From Bog-1181 sp964565765 (GTDB taxonomy: Bacteria > Oederibacteriota > PGYV01 > Palsa-1178), in the NCBI GenBank assembly GCA_964565765.1, contig CAZMGF010000002.1:33264-97263 (forward strand): 64,000 bases of DNA. The letters are read 5' to 3'. Below, in pieces: positions 33,537 to 42,473 of this stretch (its first letter is position 1; the number at the start of each line of letters is the position of its first letter). The translations under genes and the position numbers were made by a program. The notes beneath the pieces were generated by a model. That model was not told where the DNA came from. It searched no databases and worked only from the letters and a program-made list of their open reading frames with translations.

Positions 33537-34334
33537 ATGAAACTTGTATTTAATATCGGCAACACAAATATAACAGCCGGATTGTTTTCCGGCGAGAACC
33601 TCAGCTTTAAAATAAGGCTGCGCACCAATATTAATTACACAGAGGACCAGTATTTCGCGGTTTTTTACACACTTTTAAAAAGGGAGGGAGTCGACCCCTC
33701 TGATATTGACGCCGCGATAATCGGCAGCGTTGTTCCGGCTATCACCCGCGTAATAGAACACATGATAAAAAAATATCTCAAGCTGGAACCTTTTATGATT
33801 GGCCCGGGCATAAAGCTGAATTTTAAAAACCATTATAAAAGTCCCGGTGAAGTAGGCGACGACAGGCTGGCAAACTCGGCAGCCGCTGTGGCCATTTATG
33901 GGAAACGTGATATGGTGGTAATTGACATAGGGACCGGGACGACATTTGACGTCGTTTCAAAAAAAAGGGGATATCTGGGCGGCATAATAATGCCGGGGCT
34001 TAACCTTATGCTCCAGTCACTCTTTACACGCACCGCAAAATTACCGCAGGTAAATCTTAAGTTTCCGGCGTCTATTATAGGAAGTTCAACCGAAGAGGCT
34101 ATACAGAGCGGCCTTTTAAACGGCCTTGTCGGGTCGATAAACTACCTGATCGACGGAATTAAATCAGAATTAAAAACAAAAAAAATAAAGGTCATACTTA
34201 CCGGCGGGGACTCCGACCTTATACCAAAGTCAAAGATCAGGGGAAATGACATAATTGTGGACAAGGACCTTACATTAAAGGGATTTAAGCATATTTTTGA
34301 TATGAATAAAAGGCCGGTTAAAAAAAATATTTGA
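33537..34334 (+). CDS. coaX: Type III pantothenate kinase CoaX
   Basis: First step of coenzyme A synthesis. Signatures: NIGNTNITAGLF at the N terminus, GDDRLANSAAAV, DIGTGTTFDVV and GGIIMPGLNLMLQSLFTRTAKLP. 265 residues from ATG 33537, a normal length. In the first phosphate loop the usual Asp of DxGNT is Asn6 here, a deviation that may affect metal binding. No strong ribosome site is seen; the gene lies 11 bases after fixX. CoaX is the isoform insensitive to CoA feedback in characterised cases. Confidence 0.9.
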   Translation: MKLVFNIGNTNITAGLFSGENLSFKIRLRTNINYTEDQYFAVFYTLLKREGVDPSDIDAAIIGSVVPAITRVIEHMIKKYLKLEPFMIGPGIKLNFKNHYKSPGEVGDDRLANSAAAVAIYGKRDMVVIDIGTGTTFDVVSKKRGYLGGIIMPGLNLMLQSLFTRTAKLPQVNLKFPASIIGSSTEEAIQSGLLNGLVGSINYLIDGIKSELKTKKIKVILTGGDSDLIPKSKIRGNDIIVDKDLTLKGFKHIFDMNKRPVKKNI

Positions 34335-34360
34335 AACAGGCTTTGTAAAACGGAGGAAAA

Positions 34361-34804
34361 ATGCGCAGGGGAGCACTCGTTGTTTATCTTATTATTATGC
34401 TTGTTGCCCTTCTGGGGTATCTTGCGCTGGATTTTAACGTCCGCAGGGCCGACACCGGGGCGGACGATTCAATGAAGATGGCGGTGATCACCATGCTGCA
34501 GTCCGAATGCGCCGTCAACATGCAGGTTCTTGAAAAAGACGCGGGCAGGGATTTTTCGGTGCTGAAAATAAGCGGGCTTAAGAATTTTGTTGTTTTCGCC
34601 GGAAAGAAAGCGAAATTCGGGGAACAGGCCTCAAAAATATGGCGGGGGTTAAAGGAACGAATTGACGCCGCGGGGATGCTCTCCGGCAATGATGATGAGA
34701 TAAAAGTTTCCGGAGACAGGGCCCAGAACGCCGCAAATATTGACAAGGACTTAAAGGAACTTATGAACAGGGCCGCTGAGAACGGCTTTGACTTTAATTT
34801 TTAA
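34361..34804 (+). CDS. Small membrane-anchored protein of unknown function, paralogue 1
   Basis: A 147-residue protein with one N-terminal membrane helix (ALVVYLIIMLVALLGYLAL) and a helical, charged exported or cytoplasmic domain. It shares with the next gene the segment KFGEQASKIWRGLKERIDAAGML and a C-terminal ENGFDFNF. I recognise no known family. GGAGG precedes the ATG; it lies 26 bases after coaX. Confidence 0.7.
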   Translation: MRRGALVVYLIIMLVALLGYLALDFNVRRADTGADDSMKMAVITMLQSECAVNMQVLEKDAGRDFSVLKISGLKNFVVFAGKKAKFGEQASKIWRGLKERIDAAGMLSGNDDEIKVSGDRAQNAANIDKDLKELMNRAAENGFDFNF

Positions 34805-34818
34805 AACAAGGCGGTAAA

Positions 34819-35271
34819 ATGAGGAAATTTCTTGTGTGGTCTTTTTTTATCCTGCTTGCGTGTGCCGTTGTGACGGCCGCCATTACACAGACCCTTGACA
34901 AAAAACGCAGGTCCGAGGATTACCGGAGGATGCTTTATATAATGGACCTGAAAAAAGAGGTCGGAGAGGACCTTGTGACGTGCAGGGCCGCCATATCAGA
35001 CAGCGAGAACAAGGACGAATCCATAATATTAAAGAACAAGGTCCTTACAAATTTTATGAACCTGGCCGAGTCTGATTTTAAGTTCGGAAAAGAGGCCTCC
35101 GAGCGCTGGATGGAGCTGAAAAAAAGGCTGAAACTCAAGGGTTTTTTAAGGACGGAAGAAATGGAAGCAGAAGTGGCCGGAAAAGATGTGAATGACGTAT
35201 ATGATATTTTTATAAATTTAAACTGGATCCTGCAGAAAGCCGGAGACAACGGTTATAATTTTGATTTTTAA
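34819..35271 (+). CDS. Small membrane-anchored protein of unknown function, paralogue 2
   Basis: A 150-residue tandem paralogue of the preceding gene: one N-terminal helix (FLVWSFFILLACAVVTAAI), then KFGKEASERWMELKKRLKLKGFL and a C-terminal DNGYNFDF matching the first copy. The pair is separated by 14 bases and is probably one transcript. Its stop codon overlaps the convergent lepA stop by four bases, with no room for a terminator. Confidence 0.7.
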   Translation: MRKFLVWSFFILLACAVVTAAITQTLDKKRRSEDYRRMLYIMDLKKEVGEDLVTCRAAISDSENKDESIILKNKVLTNFMNLAESDFKFGKEASERWMELKKRLKLKGFLRTEEMEAEVAGKDVNDVYDIFINLNWILQKAGDNGYNFDF

Positions 35272-37070
35272 TCTACTTTTAAAATAGCGAGAAAGGCTTC
35301 CTGGGGTATCTCAACCGAGCCTATGGCTTTCATCCTCTTTTTTCCCTCTTTTTGTTTTTCCAGAAGCTTCCTTTTCCTGGTTATGTCGCCGCCGTAGCAT
35401 TTGGCAAGGACGTTTTTTCTCATTGCGGGAATAGTCTCCCTGGAAATTATGTTCGCGCCTATTGCCCCCTGTATGGGAACCTGGAACATCTGCCGGGGGA
35501 TTACTTCCTTTAATCTCTCAACCAGGTCCCTGGATTTCTGGTAGGCAAAATCATCGTGCGTGATAAATGAAAGTGAATCCACCTTTTCAAAGTTGACCAG
35601 TATGTCAACTTTTTTCAGGTCCGATTTCCTGTAATCTATCAGCTCATAATCCATGGAAGCGTAGCCCTTTGACATTGATTTCAGCTTGTCGTAAAAATCC
35701 CATATTATTTCCGCGAGAGGTATCTCATATACGAGCAGCGCCCTTGTCGATGAGATGTATTCGGTGTTTATGTATGTCCCGCGGCGCTGCTGGCACAGCT
35801 GCATGAGCGGGCCAAGGTATTCCGCAGGCGTTATGATATTGAGCTTTACATAAGGCTCCTCAATATGCTGCACATAGGCAAAGTCGGGGAAGGAAGAGGG
35901 GCTGTCGCATATAAGCGTCTCGTTTTTTGTCGTGATTATTTTGTATTCCACGTTCGGTGCGGTGGCGATAAGGTTCAGGTTGTATTCGCGCTCGAGCCTT
36001 TCCTGGATGATTTCCATGTGAAGCAGCCCCAAAAAGCCGCAGCGGTAGCCGAAGCCCAGGGCCTCGGAAGATTCGGGTTCATAAAAAAGGGAAGAGTCGT
36101 TAAGCTTTAGTTTTCCCAGGGCGTCTTTTAGCTCGGTGTACTGTTCCGATACCACGGGAAACAATCCGCAGAAAACCATTGGCTTTATGTCCTTATATCC
36201 GGGCAGCGCTGCGCCGCAGGGATTGCCTGTTTCAGTAACCGTGTCGCCGATTCTTATATCGCTTAACGCGTTTATGCCTGCAGTCAAAAATCCCACCTGG
36301 CCCGCGAACAATTCATCGACCGGCACCATTCCCGGCCTGAATACGCCAACGCTGTCGACCACCCAGTCATTGCCCGAGGCCATCATGCGCACTTTCATTC
36401 CCTTTTTAATGTGGCCGTCCATTAGCCTTACAAATATTATGACACCCTTGTAAAAATCAAACTGCGCGTCCATGATGAGGGCCTTTAGCGGGGCATTCAC
36501 GTCGCCTTTCGGCACGGGTATGCTCTTTATGATGCTGTTTAGTATTTCTTCGATGCCTATGCCGGCTTTTGCGCTGGTCAGGACGGCCTCCTCGGCGGGT
36601 ATGGCAAGCAGTTCCTCAAGTTCGGATTTTACCTTGGGGATGTCCGCGTTGGGCAGGTCTATTTTATTTATGACGGGAATTAATTTTAAGTTCAGGGTAT
36701 TTGCGATGTGGGCGTTCGCCATTGTCTGCGCCTCAATGCCCTGGGAGGCGTCGATTACAAGCAGGGCGCCTTCGGACGCGATCAATGAACGCGAAACCTC
36801 GTAGGTGAAGTCCACATGGCCCGGGGTATCTATGAGGTTTAGCATATACTCGCGCCCCTCATACATGTATTTCAGCTGCACTGCCTTTGCCTTAATAGTT
36901 ATTCCCCGCTCGCGCTCCAGGTCCATGGAATCCAGCACCTGTTCCTTCATCTTGCGCTTGTCGATCGTATGCGTGAATTCAAGCAGGCGGTCGGCAAGTG
37001 TGGATTTGCCGTGGTCTATGTGGGCTATTATTGAAAAATTTCTGATATACTGGAGATATTCATTATCCAA
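35268..37070 (-). CDS. lepA: Elongation factor 4 (LepA)
   Basis: Ribosome back-translocating GTPase of 600 residues. G motifs: AHIDHGKSTL (G1), DTPGHVDF (G3), NKIDLP (G4). The EF-G-like domains and the LepA-specific C-terminal domain follow (GYASMDYELIDYRKSDLKK ... GGDITRKRKLLEKQKEGKKRMK). Its start directly abuts the stop of the secreted protein upstream on the same strand. It is full length. Confidence 0.96.
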   Translation of the reverse strand: MDNEYLQYIRNFSIIAHIDHGKSTLADRLLEFTHTIDKRKMKEQVLDSMDLERERGITIKAKAVQLKYMYEGREYMLNLIDTPGHVDFTYEVSRSLIASEGALLVIDASQGIEAQTMANAHIANTLNLKLIPVINKIDLPNADIPKVKSELEELLAIPAEEAVLTSAKAGIGIEEILNSIIKSIPVPKGDVNAPLKALIMDAQFDFYKGVIIFVRLMDGHIKKGMKVRMMASGNDWVVDSVGVFRPGMVPVDELFAGQVGFLTAGINALSDIRIGDTVTETGNPCGAALPGYKDIKPMVFCGLFPVVSEQYTELKDALGKLKLNDSSLFYEPESSEALGFGYRCGFLGLLHMEIIQERLEREYNLNLIATAPNVEYKIITTKNETLICDSPSSFPDFAYVQHIEEPYVKLNIITPAEYLGPLMQLCQQRRGTYINTEYISSTRALLVYEIPLAEIIWDFYDKLKSMSKGYASMDYELIDYRKSDLKKVDILVNFEKVDSLSFITHDDFAYQKSRDLVERLKEVIPRQMFQVPIQGAIGANIISRETIPAMRKNVLAKCYGGDITRKRKLLEKQKEGKKRMKAIGSVEIPQEAFLAILKVD

Positions 37071-38939
37071 TTATTTTACCTCGATGTATTTAAAATCAAA
37101 ATACCTCTGCTGTGTGGACTCTCCGTTATACTGAAGCATGAAAGCCACCATCTGCATGAAATCCCTGTTGTAATTGTTCTCCATGGCCTTAACCTGGAAG
37201 GTGATTGTCTTTAGCTCTCCGGGAGCCAGATAAAATTTGTGCACTATATCGCCGAACATTTCAAGGTTCGAAACCTTTAATAATTTCAGGTAATAATCCA
37301 TGGATATTGAGGCGGTATTTTTTACGGAAATATCAATCGTAAACACCTCGCCTGGTTTTACAGAATCCGGAAGTTCCCACGAGGCGGTAAAAGGAAAAAA
37401 TCCCTCTTTAACGCGCAGGTATGAGAAGGAAGCCGCGCCCGCCACACCCCATTCAAGTGATGAATAGGGGCCTTTTGAACCCTTGAAGGCGCGCGTCAGG
37501 TCGTGCCAGAAAAGTCCGAGCTGCGGGTTCACCGGGTATAATTCATCAACAAGCATTTTTTGTCTTATGAAGTGCTCCTCGGGCCCGGACGGGCGGTATG
37601 TCCTTCCAAGAAGGTTCCAGTCAACGCACTGGCCCGCGCACAGGTTGGTGGAGCCTTTTCTTAAATAATCGCGCCAGGAACCAAGCATTTCAGGGTATGT
37701 TTTTTTGTCTATGGAATAAAACATTCCGGAATTAATATCGACCCCGGCGTCTATGAACATCAGGGGATCCTGCCCGTGTTCCTTGCCCTGCCTCCATGTC
37801 AGTGAAAAAATCCAGAAGGGCTTTGTTATCCCGGCTCTCTGTTTTATATCTGCGATGACCGTGGACATTTTATGCGCCCTCCACCAGTCCCACAGTTCAA
37901 TGAAATCCTTGTCCTTTTCAATCTCGAGTTTTTTCCCGAGCCAGAGCATCCTGGCCTCGTCGGCCATAGCGGCCCAGTCAGCTGGAACGCCGGCTACGGG
38001 CATATCGTGTATAAAATCCGAGGCATATTCAAGGCCGCCGAAATCGGTCCTCATATAATCCATGCCCAGGTAATCAACCGCGGGGTTGTCCTGGAAACTT
38101 TTTAACAGGTCGATGAGGTCCTGCCGCCTTTTCATATCCAGAATTGAAACATATATCATTGGTTTTAGCATGCCCGTTGAGCGGTCATAAGCGGTGGACT
38201 GCCTGTAAGGGGATAAATCCTTCCTGTTGCCGAGCACCACAAAGCTTGTGATCCACGCGCCGTATTTAAGGTCATATTTGTGGCATTCATTGCCAAGCTG
38301 GCTTAGCTGGCTCAGGGTTATTTTATCCCATGGAAAATCATCGGGTTTGAAACTGTTCCATATCTGCGACTGGCCCACGCAGTGCCAGAGCGCCGAGGCG
38401 CCCATGAATTTTGCCCAGAGCACGTAATTTTCCCATATCTTGACGGACTGCCCGTCCATGCCCGGAACGCGGGTGATTATGGAATCTCCCGGCTCAATAT
38501 CCATTGCGCAAAAACCCTTTGGCATTGGAAGGGGAACCCTGCGTGTCACTGAAAAATTAAGGGTTCCGGCGAATTTTTTCTGGCCGCTCTGAAAATAGAC
38601 GACGGCCCTGTAATTGCCGAGCTTCGGGTTCCAGGGAATCGGCCAGAGGCCGGTCCATCTCTTTGCGGCAGGGTCATAGGAAAAAGTAATCGAGTCCGTG
38701 CTCCCAACCGTGGTGACCTGCCTGTTGTCACAGAAAATTTTTGCCGTGCATACCGCGGCCGAACGGATCTTGTCGGAGGCGCCATTAATATCCAGCATGG
38801 GGCCGGTGTATTCGCAGTACATATCCACCAGCTCGTAGCGCAGATAAGCGGCCTTGCCGAGCCTGAGTTTTATGCCCTCGGCCGAGGCGGCAAAAGCCAT
38901 AATAAGCAATATTGCCAGACAAAAAAGGAATTTTTTCAT
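37071..38939 (-). CDS. Large exported protein, possible glycosidase-like TIM barrel
   Basis: A 622-residue exported protein (signal peptide MKKFLFCLAILLIMAFAASA). The order appears to be an N-terminal beta-sandwich (to about residue 130) and a central domain with barrel-like segments (DYLGMDYMRTDFGG, LWDWWRAHK, IDAGVDINSGMFYSID). A C-terminal Ig-like domain (SVKPGEVFTIDISVKNTASISMDYYLK) follows. The central part recalls glycoside-hydrolase-like barrels, but I cannot name a family. It ends exactly where lepA starts, so they may share a transcript. Confidence 0.65.
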   Translation of the reverse strand: MKKFLFCLAILLIMAFAASAEGIKLRLGKAAYLRYELVDMYCEYTGPMLDINGASDKIRSAAVCTAKIFCDNRQVTTVGSTDSITFSYDPAAKRWTGLWPIPWNPKLGNYRAVVYFQSGQKKFAGTLNFSVTRRVPLPMPKGFCAMDIEPGDSIITRVPGMDGQSVKIWENYVLWAKFMGASALWHCVGQSQIWNSFKPDDFPWDKITLSQLSQLGNECHKYDLKYGAWITSFVVLGNRKDLSPYRQSTAYDRSTGMLKPMIYVSILDMKRRQDLIDLLKSFQDNPAVDYLGMDYMRTDFGGLEYASDFIHDMPVAGVPADWAAMADEARMLWLGKKLEIEKDKDFIELWDWWRAHKMSTVIADIKQRAGITKPFWIFSLTWRQGKEHGQDPLMFIDAGVDINSGMFYSIDKKTYPEMLGSWRDYLRKGSTNLCAGQCVDWNLLGRTYRPSGPEEHFIRQKMLVDELYPVNPQLGLFWHDLTRAFKGSKGPYSSLEWGVAGAASFSYLRVKEGFFPFTASWELPDSVKPGEVFTIDISVKNTASISMDYYLKLLKVSNLEMFGDIVHKFYLAPGELKTITFQVKAMENNYNRDFMQMVAFMLQYNGESTQQRYFDFKYIEVK

Positions 38940-39058
38940 AAGCTCCCTTAAAACAAGTTAGTATAAAGTATAATAATGAACAAAGACACAAAATATGATT
39001 ATATAGGGAAAATAAAGGCTGTCAAGCCCAAAACTTATGTTCCGCATAAACCCCTTTG

Positions 39059-39067
39059 TGATATAAT
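39059..39067 (+). promoter_or_regulatory. Extended -10 element before queE
   Basis: TGATATAAT at 39059-39067, the same extended form as before metK and the CTD protein at 20734; no convincing -35. No preQ1 riboswitch was recognised in the leader. Confidence 0.5.
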
Positions 39068-39112
39068 TATCAGGTGGTTTTATAAATTTGCGCCGGGAGA
39101 TTAAAGGAAAAT

Positions 39113-39724
39113 ATGCTGATAAATGAGATTTTTTTTGACCTTGAAGGCGAGGGGAAATACCAGGGGCTTCCCACCCTTTTTATCCGTTTTACAGGCTGCA
39201 ATTTAAGGTGCTCCTGGTGCGACACAAAAAAGGCCTATAAAGCCGGAAAAGAATTCCCGCCTGAAGAAATACTCAGGATAGTAAAGGCCTCGCCCTATAA
39301 AAACATAAACATAACCGGCGGCGAACCGCTTTCTTCAAAAAAGGAGCTGATAGAGCTGATTGCTTCCATAAAAAAAGCAAAGCCGGAAATTATTGTGTCG
39401 GTTGAAACCAACGGCAGTTTCTCGATTGTCGGCCTGAACGCCGATAATATATCAATGGACCTCAAGCTTCCGTCCTCGGGTGAGCATAAAAAAATGAACC
39501 TTAATAACCTGAAACTATTACGGCCGAAGGACCAGCTCAAGCTCGTGATCGGGTCGGCAAAGGATATGCTATATGCCCAAAGTGTGCTGAAAAGGAAACC
39601 GGTGAAATGCGTTGTCTTCGCCCAGCCGGTATTCAAAAGAATAGCGCTTTCCAAAATAAAGGATTTTGTCTTAAAGCATAACACCGGCTGGAAAGTGGCA
39701 GTCCAGCTTCATAAATTGTATTAA
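39113..39724 (+). CDS. queE: 7-carboxy-7-deazaguanine synthase QueE
   Basis: Radical-SAM enzyme of the queuosine (deazapurine) pathway, converting carboxy-tetrahydropterin to carboxy-deazaguanine. The CxxxCxxC motif is Cys29/Cys33/Cys36 (TGCNLRCSWCDTKKAY). The N-terminal INEIFFDLEGEGKYQGLPTLFIRFTGC is diagnostic, followed by NITGGEPL. 203 residues. The other que genes are not adjacent. Confidence 0.92.
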   Translation: MLINEIFFDLEGEGKYQGLPTLFIRFTGCNLRCSWCDTKKAYKAGKEFPPEEILRIVKASPYKNINITGGEPLSSKKELIELIASIKKAKPEIIVSVETNGSFSIVGLNADNISMDLKLPSSGEHKKMNLNNLKLLRPKDQLKLVIGSAKDMLYAQSVLKRKPVKCVVFAQPVFKRIALSKIKDFVLKHNTGWKVAVQLHKLY

Positions 39725-39737
39725 CCGGGGGAAATGG

Positions 39738-42371
39738 TTGAAAAAAATAATATTTGTTGCTGCTGCGATGTTTTTGGCCGTGGGAATTTCCGCCTATTTT
39801 GACTGGGAATCCTTTAAAACAGCTGATTTTACAATATTTTACGACAAACCCTATGAGGCGCGCGCCTTAAGAATGCTTTCCGACCTGGAATATTACAAGC
39901 ATATCCCGCAGGAAGTGGTGGGAAACACCATCGGCAATGTCCCCATAATGCTGGAGGACTGGGGGCAGTACAACAACGGCCTTACCGACCCTGTTTTTTT
40001 CAAGATAAACGTAATCAATTACGATTCAAGCGACGCCGACTGGCTGGCCCTTGTTTCCATCCATGAATACACCCACATGCTGCATCTTACCGAAACGGGA
40101 GGCATTCCTTCGGCATTCGTTTTATTGTTCGGCAACGCATTATCTTCGCAGCTTACCGCGCCTGACTGGACAATGGAGGCAATCGCGGTTTATAACGAGT
40201 CAAAACTTTCAAAATATATGGGGCGCTTATCCGACGGGGGATTTGACCAGTATGTGAAAATGAAAGTCTCCGGCGGCTCGCCCCCTGCGCTGCTTGACGC
40301 GGTCTATACTCCTTTCGGCATGCCCGGCGGCGACAGCGTATATATTTACGGCAGCGAATTCATAAATTATCTTTCAAAGCAATACGGTGAGGATAAACTG
40401 AAAAAATATTACGCTTCATACAGCTCATCCGCGCTTTCATGGCTATCTCCGGTATTCCCGTGGGCCGGCATTGACAGGACATTCTCGGAAATTTATGGTG
40501 AGTCAACTGAGGCGCTCTGGAATAAATGGCTCAAGAATGTAAAAGATGCGCCGGACCCCTATTCACAGGAAGGAACAAAGCTGACCGTCCACGGCTGGGA
40601 GTCGGCGTGGCCGGAGTTTTATAACGGTAAAGTTTATTATGTTAAAACCGTTGGTTACAAAACAGGGGCCTTTATGGAATATTATACGAGCGACATAATT
40701 GAATTTGACCCTGCAACATCGGCCTCTCGGAGCGTGGCTTCCACAACCTCACAGTTCATGGCGCCGCCAGGTTTTTATAATAATAAAATATATTACACAG
40801 TTGCCGAGATAAAATCAGGCTACGCTAATGAAAGCAACTTAAGCGGCGGAATATATTCCGTAATGTATGAAAAGGATCTTTCAACAGGGGCGGAACGCGA
40901 GCTCTTTTCGGACGCTGTAAGGGGGTTTTGCGTTGAACAGGACGGGAAAATACTTTATGCGGTGGACGACACTTACAGCGTGGCGTCGCGTCTCATGGAA
41001 TTTGACCCTGCCGCCGGCAAGAGCAGCCTGATAATGAACAGCGGATACCTGATCCTTAATATTTCCTGCGGAAGCGGTATGATTGCGGTGGAGGCGAAAA
41101 AAGAGGGGAACAATTCGTCCATATATCTTCTTGATATAAAAACAAAAACATTCACCGCCGTGGCTGACACTCCGTATTATGAGACATCGCCCGCGATTTA
41201 CGGCAACAGGATATTTTTCCAGGCCAATTATGGGAAAAAATACGGCGCCTATTGTTATGACCCGGAAAGCAAAAAATATTACAGCCTGACCAGCGGCGGA
41301 ACCGCGCTTACACCGGCATATGACGCGGCAAGCGGCACCCTTTATTTTGTGGGGTTGAATAACGACGGTTATGATATTTATTCGGAGAAGGCGGCCTTTA
41401 AGGAGACAAAGCTTCCTGATGAAAAACAGGATTATGTCCTGCCGCCGCTGCTGGATTCTTCAAAATACACAAAGGGCTCATACCTGGACAATCTGGCGGC
41501 TATTTTTCCTAAAGTAAGGGTGCCTTTATTTTATCTCGACCCGCAGAACAAGCCATGCTACGGACTTGAACTTATGGGTGAGGATGTGATGGGGGATTTA
41601 AGTTATGAAGCGGCGGCTGTATATGATTCCGGGGCCCAAAAAGTTGACTGGACGCTTCAGGCGTTGTCCCTGATAATCTCTCCGCTGGAGATTGTCATAA
41701 GTTCGGGAAGCGAATATAACGGCGAATTTGCGCCCATGCTTGTATTTCCTTTTTATTCTTCAATGAGGCCGGGACTCTCGCTGGCCTACGCGGAAGCAGA
41801 GTATGACATTTATAATATTTCCGTAACACCCGGAAAATCAACAAGGATAATTTCCGCGCTGGGGGCTGATTTTGCGTGGCCGCTGACACTGTTAAATCTA
41901 AGCGTAAGCAAGCTGATAGAGCCGGAAGACGGCTCATTTGACATGCGCGGCATAATGCTCAACGCCGTTTTCACGCAGTACTGCGGGGAGTTAAAATTCA
42001 ACCTTAACGCCGGCTATGAATATGACCCTGATTTTTCCGGCAATATGCTGCAGAACATAAGGGGTTATTCAAACGCCCTGCCGGGAAATACCGGCACTAC
42101 GGTTATAATCGACATTACAAGGCCGCTTTTTAAGGTAAGAAACGGGTTGTGGAACCCGGTAAATCTATATATCGAAGATATTTGCGGAGGCATCTTTACC
42201 GACTCCCAGCTTGCCGGCGGAAACACACAGCTTTCCTGCGGCGTAGAAATCACAGCAGAGACAAAGTTCCTTTTTTATCTAAGCGGGCCGCTGGTGCTCA
42301 GGTTTTCATACAACAGGGAAAGGGATTTCATGACATCGCTTACCTTCGGCAACCTGAACCTGCCGTTTTAA
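39738..42371 (+). CDS. Exported HExxH peptidase fused to a propeller and an Omp85-like outer-membrane barrel
   Basis: An 877-residue exported protein starting with TTG behind GGGGGAAA. After the signal peptide comes a zinc-peptidase domain with His109-Glu110-Tyr-Thr-His113 and a third ligand Glu147 (DWTMEAIAVYNES), the gluzincin pattern. Residues about 280-600 form TolB/PD40-like propeller repeats (KILYAVDDTYSVASRLMEFDP). The last 260 residues look like an outer-membrane barrel with NIRGYSNALPGNTG and a final FSYNRERDFMTSLTFGNLNLPF-like strand ending in Phe, as in Omp85/BamA proteins. This would display a protease at the envelope. Confidence 0.7.
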   Translation: MKKIIFVAAAMFLAVGISAYFDWESFKTADFTIFYDKPYEARALRMLSDLEYYKHIPQEVVGNTIGNVPIMLEDWGQYNNGLTDPVFFKINVINYDSSDADWLALVSIHEYTHMLHLTETGGIPSAFVLLFGNALSSQLTAPDWTMEAIAVYNESKLSKYMGRLSDGGFDQYVKMKVSGGSPPALLDAVYTPFGMPGGDSVYIYGSEFINYLSKQYGEDKLKKYYASYSSSALSWLSPVFPWAGIDRTFSEIYGESTEALWNKWLKNVKDAPDPYSQEGTKLTVHGWESAWPEFYNGKVYYVKTVGYKTGAFMEYYTSDIIEFDPATSASRSVASTTSQFMAPPGFYNNKIYYTVAEIKSGYANESNLSGGIYSVMYEKDLSTGAERELFSDAVRGFCVEQDGKILYAVDDTYSVASRLMEFDPAAGKSSLIMNSGYLILNISCGSGMIAVEAKKEGNNSSIYLLDIKTKTFTAVADTPYYETSPAIYGNRIFFQANYGKKYGAYCYDPESKKYYSLTSGGTALTPAYDAASGTLYFVGLNNDGYDIYSEKAAFKETKLPDEKQDYVLPPLLDSSKYTKGSYLDNLAAIFPKVRVPLFYLDPQNKPCYGLELMGEDVMGDLSYEAAAVYDSGAQKVDWTLQALSLIISPLEIVISSGSEYNGEFAPMLVFPFYSSMRPGLSLAYAEAEYDIYNISVTPGKSTRIISALGADFAWPLTLLNLSVSKLIEPEDGSFDMRGIMLNAVFTQYCGELKFNLNAGYEYDPDFSGNMLQNIRGYSNALPGNTGTTVIIDITRPLFKVRNGLWNPVNLYIEDICGGIFTDSQLAGGNTQLSCGVEITAETKFLFYLSGPLVLRFSYNRERDFMTSLTFGNLNLPF

Positions 42372-42473
42372 AAAGGCGGCTGATTTTTGAATTTGAATAA
42401 AGAAATTAATAGTGTTAAAATATAAAACCTGATATTGAAGGTTTGTAAGGGAAAATAAAACAGGGCGGCATTG

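Noticed and set aside
38940..39112. preQ1 riboswitch before queE
   Set aside because: No preQ1-like core words or pseudoknot pairing could be found in the leader.
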